From positions 1-11,396 of the forward strand of contig JAFAEH010000025.1 of NCBI GenBank assembly GCA_023424135.1: 11,396 nt of DNA, written 5' to 3'. This DNA comes from Actinomycetes bacterium. Its GTDB lineage: Bacteria; Actinomycetota; Actinomycetes; Actinomycetales; Cellulomonadaceae. The position numbers and the translations under genes are program-made. The notes beneath the pieces were generated by a model that had not been told where the DNA came from, made no database searches, and saw only the letters and a program-made list of their open reading frames with translations. Of the stretch, positions 5,020-11,350 are shown one piece after another (position 1 is the first letter of the stretch; each line of letters opens with the position of its first letter).

Positions 5020-5198
5020 GCGAGCGCGAAAGCGAGGTCGAGCGTGCCGCGCAGGAGCGGACTGCGACAGCAGGCCGCGAGCCGGGCGCGGCAGCTCGAC
5101 CCGTCCGAGCGCGACCCCCGCCATGGCGACCGGGGCCGCGACGGGCCGGCACGCAGCTCGTGAGCGCCCAGCAGCCTCTCGCGTGGAGCGGCGTTGAC

Positions 5199-5204
5199 TA
5201 GCCT
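5199..5204 (+). promoter_or_regulatory. Probable -10 element of the alpha/beta hydrolase gene
   Basis: TAGCCT ends 6 bases before the ATG at 5211. No Shine-Dalgarno sequence fits between, so a leaderless transcript is likely. Confidence 0.45.
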
Positions 5205-5210
5205 GGGAAC

Positions 5211-6125
5211 ATGCCGGTCAACCCCTACGTGCAGTTCCTGCCCGCACGGCACAGGGGTGCCGCCTCGATCGAGCCTGAGTCGACATGGTGGCAGTGGCGA
5301 GGGCACGACGTGCATGTCGCCCGCGCTTCTCACGCGGACGCACCGGCCCGCGTGCTGGCCATCCACGGCGCAGGTGGGCACAGCGGGGCGCTCTGGCCGA
5401 TCGCCGCCCTGCTGGCCTCGCGCGGACTGGATGTCTCCGCCGTCGATCTGCCCCTGTACGGGCGCACGACGTCACCGGACCCCGCGGCCGTGCGATATGA
5501 CGACTGGGTCGAGCTGCTGGTCGATCTCATCGGTGCCGAGCGCGACCACAGGCCGCTGGTCCTCCTGGGTGCCAGTATCGGCGGCCTCCTCGCCTACGAG
5601 GTTGCGGCGCGCGTCCCGCACGTCGCCGCAGTGGCTGCCACCTGCCTCCTCGACCCGCGCGACTGGCGTGCCCGAGCGCACATGACCCGGTTCGGTCCAC
5701 TGGGCATCCTGGGCCGGCCGACCTCGGGGCTCGCCCGCGGACGGATGGCGCGGACGATGATCCCGATGAGCGCCGTGGCCGACCTGGCGAAGATGAGTCG
5801 CAACCGCGGGCTGTCACGGTTGTGCGCGACCGACCCGCGCGGAGGCGCGGCCAAGGTCTCGCTGGGCTTCCTCGCGTCGTACATGCGTTACGAGCACACA
5901 CCGCCCGAGAGGAACACGACGCCGATCACGCTGCTCCATCCCAGCCACGACGCATGGACACCGGTCGAGCTGAGCGCTCGGGTTCTCTCGCGGGCTGCGG
6001 GTCCGGCCAGGCTCGTGATGCTGCGCGAGTGCGGTCACTTCCCCGTCGAAGAACCCGGGTTGTCCGATCTGGTCACCACGGTTCTCGACCTTGCCCAGCA
6101 CCCTGAACCGCGAGCAACAGCCTGA
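5211..6125 (+). CDS. Alpha/beta hydrolase, probable esterase/lipase type
   Basis: A 304-residue serine hydrolase, substrate unknown. The order of elements is typical: HGAGGH (52-57) for the oxyanion hole, DLPLYGRT (79-86), the nucleophile elbow GASIGG with S122, the acid D247 in HPSHDAWTP, and the base H276 in ECGHFP. A variable cap occupies about 150-230. There is no signal peptide or membrane segment, so it is probably cytoplasmic. The ATG at 5211 is supported by a -10-like hexamer 6 bases upstream. Codon use is unlike the neighbours: in the last 81 codons I count 20 ending in A or T, against 2 of 63 in a sampled stretch of the lipoprotein gene at 9396. It also lies between the 45-bp array and a partial copy of it. 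Both suggest recent acquisition. Confidence 0.9.
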   Translation: MPVNPYVQFLPARHRGAASIEPESTWWQWRGHDVHVARASHADAPARVLAIHGAGGHSGALWPIAALLASRGLDVSAVDLPLYGRTTSPDPAAVRYDDWVELLVDLIGAERDHRPLVLLGASIGGLLAYEVAARVPHVAAVAATCLLDPRDWRARAHMTRFGPLGILGRPTSGLARGRMARTMIPMSAVADLAKMSRNRGLSRLCATDPRGGAAKVSLGFLASYMRYEHTPPERNTTPITLLHPSHDAWTPVELSARVLSRAAGPARLVMLRECGHFPVEEPGLSDLVTTVLDLAQHPEPRATA

Positions 6126-6185
6126 CACCTGCTCAGCCAGCAAGGACCATCGGGCGAAGTGGCGTCACGCTCGACATGGGGTGTT

Positions 6186-6216
6186 GCTCTGTCGCGCCCC
6201 TCATCCCTGGTGGGTG
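6186..6216 (+). repeat. Partial copy of the 45-bp repeat unit
   Basis: GCTCTGTCGCGCCC (6186-6199) is identical to the middle of the 45-bp units, and GGTGGGTG (6209-6216) follows, as in the units, with a small length difference between the two blocks. It overlaps the last codons of the minus-strand hydrolase gene. Fourteen identical bases could be chance, but the order of two shared blocks argues for relatedness. Confidence 0.45.
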
Positions 6217-6782
6217 GGGAGCCAGGACCGGACGGCCTCGACGACCGGCGGGTCGGTGGGGGCGTGGGGGCCGCGCACGAGCACGAGCGTGACGGGGCCG
6301 GCGACCGTGGCCAGGTGCGTCGTGAGCTCGTCCGGCGTGCCGAACGGATCGGTCGTCCCGCTGACGGCCAGCACGGGCACGTCCACGCGCGGGAGGTGCT
6401 CGACGCGCAGCCGCTCGGGCCGGCCGGGCGGGTGGAGCGGGTAGGACAGCAGCAGGAGCCCCGCGACGCGCAGTCCGTCCGCGACCGCGACCGAGCACAT
6501 CCGTCCACCGAACGACCGCCCGCCGACGACGATGCGCTCGCTGCCCACGCCGAGCTCTGCCGCGAACGCCACCGTCTCCTCGCGCACGCGTGCCGGGGCG
6601 GCCGTCGCACCGCGCGGCAGGTCCACCCTCCGGACGGCGAGGCCCGTGGCGGCGGCGCTCAGCGCGTCGTCGAGCGCGACGAGCGTGCGGTGCTCACGCG
6701 TCGCTCCGGCCCCGGGGGTCAGCAGGACGCCCGCGACGTCCGTCGGTCCCGGCCCGTCCCGCAGCACCCGCACGTCACCCAT
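6201..6782 (-). CDS. Alpha/beta hydrolase, TEX30/KANL3-like family
   Basis: A 193-residue compact alpha/beta hydrolase with no long cap and no signal peptide. The family blocks are clear: LLTPGAGATREH (20-31), VRRVDLP, VVGGRSFGGRM with nucleophile S90, LLLLSYPLHPPGRPERLR, VSGTTDPFGTPDEL with D145, and RGPHAP with H173. The reaction is unknown for bacterial members. Relatives I recall usually have HGAG where this one has PGAG, so P23 replaces a His near the oxyanion loop. The ATG at 6782 is preferred because CAGGAT ends 6 bases upstream; a GTG at 6815 would add 11 residues without homology. The final residues THQG fall inside a fragment resembling the 45-bp repeat, so the tail may be recently altered. 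Confidence 0.85.
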   Translation of the reverse strand: MGDVRVLRDGPGPTDVAGVLLTPGAGATREHRTLVALDDALSAAATGLAVRRVDLPRGATAAPARVREETVAFAAELGVGSERIVVGGRSFGGRMCSVAVADGLRVAGLLLLSYPLHPPGRPERLRVEHLPRVDVPVLAVSGTTDPFGTPDELTTHLATVAGPVTLVLVRGPHAPTDPPVVEAVRSWLPTHQG

Positions 6783-6788
6783 GCGGCC

Positions 6789-6794
6789 ATCCTG
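6789..6794 (-). promoter_or_regulatory. Probable -10 element of the TEX30-like hydrolase gene
   Basis: Read on the minus strand, CAGGAT ends 6 bases before the ATG at 6782. It keeps the A and final T of the -10 pattern but begins with C. A leaderless start is inferred. Confidence 0.35.
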
Positions 6795-6840
6795 CCGTGA
6801 GCAGGTGCGGACCACGTGCCTGCGCGTGCCACCGCCACGC

Positions 6841-6867
6841 GGACGCCGACGGCCGGCCCGGGCGTCC
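6841..6867 (-). terminator. Probable terminator of the exporter operon
   Basis: GGACGCC (6841-6847) pairs with GGCGTCC (6861-6867), and an inner GGCCGGCC palindrome can extend the structure. It lies 28 bases beyond the exporter stop. A smaller hairpin, CGCAC-GCG-GTGCG (6881-6893), sits directly after the stop. No T-run is present. Confidence 0.5.
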
Positions 6868-6895
6868 CCGGACCGGCCATCGCACGCGGTGCGGC

Positions 6896-8104
6896 TCAGA
6901 GCTCGAAGCCGCGGAACAGCACCGATGCCAGCGCGAGGCCGACGACCAGGTTGAACACGGTCGCGCCGCCGAAGACCAGCACGGGACGCCAGCCCGCGGA
7001 CCGCAGCGAGCGCAGCGTGAAGCCGAGCCCGATGCTGACGAACGCGAGGATGAAGAACAGCGTCCGCAGGTCGTTCGCGACGCCGATCACCGGCTTGGCC
7101 ACGTCGGACCCGACCTGGGAGACGTAGACCGTCGCGATCACCGAGGCGGCGAGGAACCCGAGCACGAACTTCGGGAACCGGCGCCAGATCTCGCCGACCC
7201 CGAGGCTGGGTGCCCCGGCGGTCCGCTCGACCTTGAGCGCGAAGTACGCGGTGAGCGCGATGGCGACGACTCCGATGAGCGCGTTCTGCGTCGTCTTGAC
7301 GATGGTCGCGAGCGCGAGGACGTCCTCACCGGCGAGCGCGCCGGCCGCGGCGACGGCCGCGGTCGTGTCGATGTTGCCGCCGATCCACGCGCCCGCGACC
7401 GCGGGGGCCAGGTCGAGCGTCTCGGCCAGCCACGGCAGCAGGAAGATCGAGGGCAGGGCGAACACGATGACGAGCGTCGCCGCGTACGCGAGCTGCTCGC
7501 GCTTGGCCCGCACGGCCCCGGCTGCGGAGATCGCCGCGCTCACCCCGCAGATCGAGACCGCGGAGCCGAGCAGCGCGCGCAGCTTCTGGTCGAGGCCGAG
7601 CCGTCCGCCGAGCCACCACGTGAACAGGAAGACGCTCGAGATCAGCACGAGCGCCTGCACGATCGCGGGCACCGCGGCCGTCACGATGAGCGAGAGGTTG
7701 ACCGACGCGCCCAGCAGGACGACACCGGTCTTGATGAAGAACTCCGTGCGGAACGCGGCGGCGAGCTTGTCACGCAGGCCCAGCAGCACGAGCACCCCGT
7801 TGCCGATCAGGCCGAGCGCGATGGCGTAGACGGGGAACTCGACGCTCTTGGCGACCTGGCCGAAGGCGGTGCCCTCGGTCCAGGTGGGGATGTTCTGCTC
7901 GAGCACACGGGTCAGTGCGCCGAGCGCGACGACGAGCAGGAGCCCGGCGACGAGCCACCACGTGCCCGGGTTGGACTCGGGGGCGCCGGGGATGTCCTCG
8001 GAGGCGGCCGCTGCGGAGGCGTGGGGCTCGGCGGTGGCGACCGCGCCCGGGGAGGCGGCGGCGTCCTCGGGCGTGGCGGGGTCGCGGGGGTCGGTGGTGG
8101 TCAT
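6896..8104 (-). CDS. UPF0324/YeiH-type putative sulfate exporter family transporter
   Basis: A 402-residue polytopic inner-membrane protein of the YeiH/UPF0324 family, often annotated as a putative sulfate exporter; the transported substrate is unproven for the family. After an acidic, Ala-rich cytoplasmic N-terminus (1-45) there are about ten hydrophobic helices. Conserved-looking blocks are EFFIKTGVVLLGASVNLSLI, LLGSAVSICGVSAAISAAGA, WIGGNIDTTAAVAAAGALAG and KTTQNALIGVVAI, including polar residues inside helices likely to line the path. The protein ends at LFRGFEL. The ATG at 8104 overlaps the stop of the small upstream gene as TGATG, so translation should be coupled. The operon probably ends at the hairpin 6841-6867. 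Confidence 0.88.
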   Translation of the reverse strand: MTTTDPRDPATPEDAAASPGAVATAEPHASAAAASEDIPGAPESNPGTWWLVAGLLLVVALGALTRVLEQNIPTWTEGTAFGQVAKSVEFPVYAIALGLIGNGVLVLLGLRDKLAAAFRTEFFIKTGVVLLGASVNLSLIVTAAVPAIVQALVLISSVFLFTWWLGGRLGLDQKLRALLGSAVSICGVSAAISAAGAVRAKREQLAYAATLVIVFALPSIFLLPWLAETLDLAPAVAGAWIGGNIDTTAAVAAAGALAGEDVLALATIVKTTQNALIGVVAIALTAYFALKVERTAGAPSLGVGEIWRRFPKFVLGFLAASVIATVYVSQVGSDVAKPVIGVANDLRTLFFILAFVSIGLGFTLRSLRSAGWRPVLVFGGATVFNLVVGLALASVLFRGFEL

Positions 8105-8304
8105 CAGGGCACCACCCCGGCGCCGATGACCCCGGTGAGCACGAGGCCGAGCAGGACGAGGCCGACGAGGGTGGCGAGCCAGTCCTCGTCGAGGTGGTAA
8201 CGGCGGGTCGCGGCGACGCTCGCGTCCGGTGCGGGGGCGGTGGCGACGCGGTCGCCGTCGGGCGGTGCCGACGAGGCGTCGGCGGTGGGGCGTGGGCGGG
8301 TCAT
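8104..8304 (-). CDS. Small single-helix membrane protein coupled to the exporter
   Basis: A 66-residue protein with a polar, Pro/Ala-rich N-terminus (1-35), the segment YHLDEDWLATLVG and one strong membrane helix (about 45-64) to the end. ATG 8304 is supported by GAGGA (8311-8315) 6 bases upstream, and the stop overlaps the exporter start as TGATG. I do not know a named family. From memory, some UPF0324/YeiH proteins carry an N-terminal segment of the form EDWWAxxxGL followed by a hydrophobic helix. This small protein resembles that segment, so it may be a detached first helix or accessory subunit of the transporter. That role is inference; the gene call rests on the ribosome site, overlap and codon bias. 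Confidence 0.75.
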   Translation of the reverse strand: MTRPRPTADASSAPPDGDRVATAPAPDASVAATRRYHLDEDWLATLVGLVLLGLVLTGVIGAGVVP

Positions 8305-8651
8305 GGCGGGTCCTCGGGTCGGGGGAGGGCTGGGGCCGACGGCCCCGGGACGGGGCGCCGAGCGGCTGCCGACCACCGATCGGTTCGCCCGTCGTCGGGC
8401 GTGCCGCGCACGGTCCGTGCGCGCCGCGGGTGGGTCCGGGCCGCTCGGCTAGCGACAGCGACGGCCGGCAGGCACGACCGGGAGGGCGCGCACCTGCGCG
8501 CCGCGTCCACCGGTCCGGCTGCTCACCCGCGCAGTGTGGCGCAGGTCGCACGTGCGGCACCAGGGCGCGACCAGATGTCGGACGGGAACCGTCGGGAATC
8601 CGTGCCGGCCGGGGGTGGGCGCGCCGCGCCGTCGTCGTCGTCACCCGTCGG
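8305..8651. other. Divergent intergenic region
   Basis: About 350 bases separate the exporter operon (minus) from the thioesterase (plus), and both promoters should lie here. The only distinctive items are the palindrome ACCGATCGGT at 8375-8384 and two CGGGAA(T/C)C copies (8583-8590, 8593-8600). No gene or RNA signature is seen. Confidence 0.5.
8375..8384. promoter_or_regulatory. Perfect 10-bp palindrome, candidate operator
   Basis: ACCGATCGGT is a perfect palindrome 71 bases upstream of the small protein's start, within promoter distance of the exporter operon. It may be a regulator binding site; there is no regulator gene nearby to link it to. Confidence 0.25.
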
Positions 8652-8657
8652 TAGCGT
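8652..8657 (+). promoter_or_regulatory. Probable -10 element of the thioesterase gene
   Basis: TAGCGT ends 6 bases before the GTG at 8664. It is the same hexamer as upstream of the antitoxin gene. A leaderless transcript is inferred. Confidence 0.45.
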
Positions 8658-8663
8658 GAGGGG

Positions 8664-9161
8664 GTGGACGGGAGCGACGGCACGCAGCACACGCCGGGGA
8701 CGGGGCCGGGCATGCCGCGCACGCAGCGGGGCCGGGTCGTCATGCAGGTGCGCTGGTCCGACGTCGACCTGTTCGGCCACGTCAACAACGCGGCGTTCCT
8801 GCGCTACCTCGACGACGCGCGGTTCACGCTGTTCCCGCGCATGGGCGTCGACGAGGCCGGGGCGATGACCGCGTCGCTGCTGGTCGTCGTCAAGCACGAG
8901 ATCGACTACGTCGCGCCCCTGCGGTTCCGGCTCGCGCCCGTCGTCGTCGAGGTCTGGGTGCCGCGCCTGGGTCGCTCGTCGGTCGACTTCGCCTACGAGG
9001 TCCTCGACGGCGAGGGCCCCGACGCGGCGGTCGCGCTGCGCGCGCGCTCACGCATGGTCCAGCTCGACCGTGCGAGCCACACCCCGCGCCCCTTCACCGA
9101 CGACGAGCGCGCGACGTTCGCGGCCTACCCAGGCCCGTCCCCGGACCTGCGCGCCTGGTGA
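8664..9161 (+). CDS. 4HBT-family acyl-CoA thioesterase
   Basis: A 165-residue single hot-dog-domain protein, predicted to hydrolyse acyl-CoA thioesters in the cytoplasm; the chain or aryl preference is unknown. The signature VRWSDVDLFGHVNNAAFLRY (29-48) contains the usual Asp (D35) and the GHVNN turn of 4-hydroxybenzoyl-CoA thioesterase-like enzymes. KHEIDYVAPLRF and the strand around VEVWVPRLGRSSVDFAYEV follow in the normal order. The GTG at 8664 is favoured by the -10-like hexamer 6 bases upstream; an ATG at residue 17 is the alternative, and the first 20 residues are not part of the fold. It appears monocistronic and is followed 2 bases after the stop by a strong hairpin. Confidence 0.9.
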   Translation: MDGSDGTQHTPGTGPGMPRTQRGRVVMQVRWSDVDLFGHVNNAAFLRYLDDARFTLFPRMGVDEAGAMTASLLVVVKHEIDYVAPLRFRLAPVVVEVWVPRLGRSSVDFAYEVLDGEGPDAAVALRARSRMVQLDRASHTPRPFTDDERATFAAYPGPSPDLRAW

Positions 9162-9163
9162 CG

Positions 9164-9186
9164 CCGGGGCCGCAGGCCGGCCCCGG
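9164..9186 (+). terminator. Hairpin terminator after the thioesterase gene
   Basis: CCGGGGCC (9164-9171) and GGCCCCGG (9179-9186) form a perfect 8-bp stem around a 7-base loop, starting 2 bases after the stop codon. There is no T-run. Confidence 0.6.
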
Positions 9187-9260
9187 GACGCCCTGACCCG
9201 ACGCCGCCCGGCCTGCGCCCGGACCGCCCGCGCGCAGGTCGGGCGCCGCGGCACCGGTCT

Positions 9261-9289
9261 GTCCGGGATCGTCCGGACCTGTCCCGGAC
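9261..9289 (+). promoter_or_regulatory. Three helically phased GTCC(C)GG repeats, candidate operator
   Basis: GTCCGGGATC, GTCCGGACCT and GTCCCGGACG follow one another at exactly 10-base steps from 9261. They include the palindrome GTCCGGAC (9271-9278). They lie 107-135 bases upstream of the lipoprotein start. Repeats on one helix face suggest cooperative binding by a regulator, but the sequence is simple and GC-rich. Confidence 0.3.
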
Positions 9290-9395
9290 GCTCGCCCCGC
9301 GGGTAGCCGGCACCGAGCATCACGTCACCGGTGCGTGGCGTGCCCGCCGCGCCGGACGACGCGCGGCAGGTCCGCGCCCGACATCGGGAGGGCCC

Positions 9396-11339
9396 ATGGC
9401 ACGGATCAGACGAACGGCAGGTGCCGCGGTGGTGCTCGCGCTGCTCGCGGCCGGCTGCACCGCCGCGGAGGAGCCGGAGACGCGGACGACCACCGAGGCG
9501 ACGCCCAGCGCACCGGCGGCGCCGACGTCACTGACCATCCACTGGCTCGCGTACGGGTCGGACGGCGAGGGCTCGGTCGGGGAGACCGAGCTGAGCCGCA
9601 CACCCTCCGACGACGACTTCCGCGTCGAGTTCTCCGAGAACGAGGTGGGAGGCATCGGGCCGTCCTCGCAGGCCGGTGCGTGGAACGCGGCCATCGTCTC
9701 GACGCTGCTCATGGGGCAGCCGCTGACCGGTGAGTTCCGCTTCGCGACGAGCGGCCTCATCGACGGCCCCAGCGCCGGCGCCCTGACGACCGCGGGCCTG
9801 ATCGCGCTGCAGCGCGGCGAGCAGTTCGACGAGGACGTCACGATGACCGGGACGATCAACCCGACCGGGACGATCGGGCCCGTCGGCGGGATCCCCGAGA
9901 AGGTCAAGGCCGCCGCCGACGAGGGCTTCACGACCGTGCTCATCCCGCTCGGGCAGCGCAACTCGCCCAACCAGGAGGGTGAGGTCGTCGATGTCGTGCG
10001 CCTGGGTGACCGCGAGGGCGTCGAGGTCGTCGAGGTCGGCGACGTGTACGAGGCGTACGGGTACCTGACGGGCGAGACGCTCGAGGCGCCGCGCCTCAAC
10101 GGTGACCCGCGCCTGTCGAACCAGTCCTACGACAAGGTCTCCGCGCAGGTGAACGCGACCCTGTCGCGCTACGACACCGGGTTCCGCCGCGTCGAGGCGC
10201 TGCCCGACGTGGTGCGCACGATGCTCGCCGACTCCGGGCTGCTCGACCTGGCCGCCGAGGCGTCCGTCGACGCGCGCGACCTCGCGCAGCAGGGCCAGCA
10301 GGCCGGCGCGTTCCTCGAGGCGCAGGAGGCCGCGATGCTCGTCGAGACCGCCGCGGGCGCAGGGGAGTGGATGAACCCCCTGTTCACGCAGGGCCTGGCC
10401 GGCCTCGACCTGCTCTTCCAGCAGGCGCTCGACCTGACGCCGACGACGACGCGCGTCACGTCGTTCCTCGACCAGCTCTCGACGTACTCGCCGCGCACCG
10501 TCAGCGACGCGGAGGGCCTGGTCAACGCGTACGGCGGTGCGTTCGACGCGTACTCGCTCATGGTCTTCGCGCACCAGGCGATCGAAGCCATCAAGGCCCG
10601 CTCGGACGCCGGCGGCTACGCGTCGCTCGACGCGCTCTTCAGCGACCTGTCGACCCCGCTGCTGTACGCACGGCTCGCCGAGGGGATGCTCACGTCGACC
10701 CAGTCCACGTTCGAGCTCGGCCGCGACAACCCCGGCACGCCGGTGGACTCGGACGTCGACCTCGGCGCCGTCGGCGACTTCTTCCGCCGTGGGGCCGACG
10801 CCAACCACACGGCGTTCCGCGAGATCGTCGTCGTGCCGCTCGCGCAGCAGCACGGTCTGACGGAGGAGGACGTGCTGGGACGGCTCGGCAACGTCGACAT
10901 GGCGATCGCGTTCGCGACCGTCGAGCGCGGGGTGCTTCCCGTGGTCACCGAGTACATCGGTGAGGACAAGCCGAACGCCGACTACGCGTCGCTCGCGTAC
11001 GGCGTCACGAACTACGTGCGCAACTCCGGGCTGATCGACAAGTACTACAACAACGCCGAGCTGGGACCGAACTTCGAGGTCGTCGGTGTGCGCTGGCAGG
11101 CCGCGCTCAACCGCGCGCTCGACCTGGGGCGCCAGCAGCTCGGGGCCGAGGTCGACGCGCTGCGCGCGCAGGACATCGACCCGGTGCTGAGCGTCGGCTC
11201 GTACGAGGCCGCCGGCGTCATGCGCAACGGTGACGACTCGTCACGGTTCCAGGCGGTGCGGCAGTACGGACTGGGCTTCGTGACGGCCCGGATGGTCTCG
11301 TACCTGTCGGGCCGCGACCTCGCCCACGGGAGCGAGTGA
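9396..11339 (+). CDS. Lipoprotein with Lon-type (S16) protease domain and large C-terminal region
   Basis: A 647-residue exported protein. It begins MARIRR, has a hydrophobic helix and the lipobox LLAAGC with C21, then a Thr/Ala/Pro linker (22-45), so it should be anchored to the outer face of the membrane. Residues about 46-220 match the Lon proteolytic domain: DGPSAGA with S126, MTGTINPTGTIGPVGGIPEK with K169, then TTVLIPLGQ. S126 and K169 are 43 residues apart, exactly as S679 and K722 in E. coli Lon, so the Ser-Lys dyad is intact. There is no AAA+ ATPase and no PDZ domain. Residues about 235-647 look mostly helical and I do not recognise them. ATG 9396 has GGAGG (9387-9391) 4 bases upstream. 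It is probably an ATP-independent extracytoplasmic protease; substrate unknown. Confidence 0.88.
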   Translation: MARIRRTAGAAVVLALLAAGCTAAEEPETRTTTEATPSAPAAPTSLTIHWLAYGSDGEGSVGETELSRTPSDDDFRVEFSENEVGGIGPSSQAGAWNAAIVSTLLMGQPLTGEFRFATSGLIDGPSAGALTTAGLIALQRGEQFDEDVTMTGTINPTGTIGPVGGIPEKVKAAADEGFTTVLIPLGQRNSPNQEGEVVDVVRLGDREGVEVVEVGDVYEAYGYLTGETLEAPRLNGDPRLSNQSYDKVSAQVNATLSRYDTGFRRVEALPDVVRTMLADSGLLDLAAEASVDARDLAQQGQQAGAFLEAQEAAMLVETAAGAGEWMNPLFTQGLAGLDLLFQQALDLTPTTTRVTSFLDQLSTYSPRTVSDAEGLVNAYGGAFDAYSLMVFAHQAIEAIKARSDAGGYASLDALFSDLSTPLLYARLAEGMLTSTQSTFELGRDNPGTPVDSDVDLGAVGDFFRRGADANHTAFREIVVVPLAQQHGLTEEDVLGRLGNVDMAIAFATVERGVLPVVTEYIGEDKPNADYASLAYGVTNYVRNSGLIDKYYNNAELGPNFEVVGVRWQAALNRALDLGRQQLGAEVDALRAQDIDPVLSVGSYEAAGVMRNGDDSSRFQAVRQYGLGFVTARMVSYLSGRDLAHGSE

Positions 11340-11350
11340 GCAGGCAGGTG

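Larger units (their letters stand above)
4723..5198. other. Gene-free repeat region between divergent genes
   Basis: No supportable gene. It holds three 17/18-bp repeats at 4754-4801, a 4 x 45-bp tandem array at 4840-5019, and about 180 bases of unassigned sequence before the hydrolase promoter. Frames stay open on both strands because the 45-bp period is a multiple of three and the unit lacks stop codons. The repeated peptides this gives, such as THRHEGATERSDRPL on the minus strand, are judged non-coding. Confidence 0.55.

Noticed and set aside
4745..5124. A repeat protein with THRHEGATERSDRPL units on the minus strand
   Set aside because: The 45-bp period keeps every frame open, so the open frame is no evidence. 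The units vary at silent and non-silent positions alike, and there is no ribosome site.
3448..5163. A 571-codon open frame on the plus strand crossing the HAD gene and the 45-bp repeats
   Set aside because: It is antisense to a clear HAD phosphatase, is very Arg-rich, matches no family and runs through two hairpins and a tandem array. It is an artefact of few stop codons at high GC.
6590..8200. A 536-codon plus-strand open frame opposite the exporter
   Set aside because: Its highly charged Asp/Glu/Arg/His-rich composition is the mirror of membrane-protein codons on the other strand. The minus-strand transporter has motifs and family match.
9528..10853. A 441-codon minus-strand open frame opposite the Lon-like lipoprotein
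   Set aside because: Low-complexity Arg/Val/Glu-rich sequence with no motif; the plus-strand protein has a lipobox and an intact catalytic dyad.
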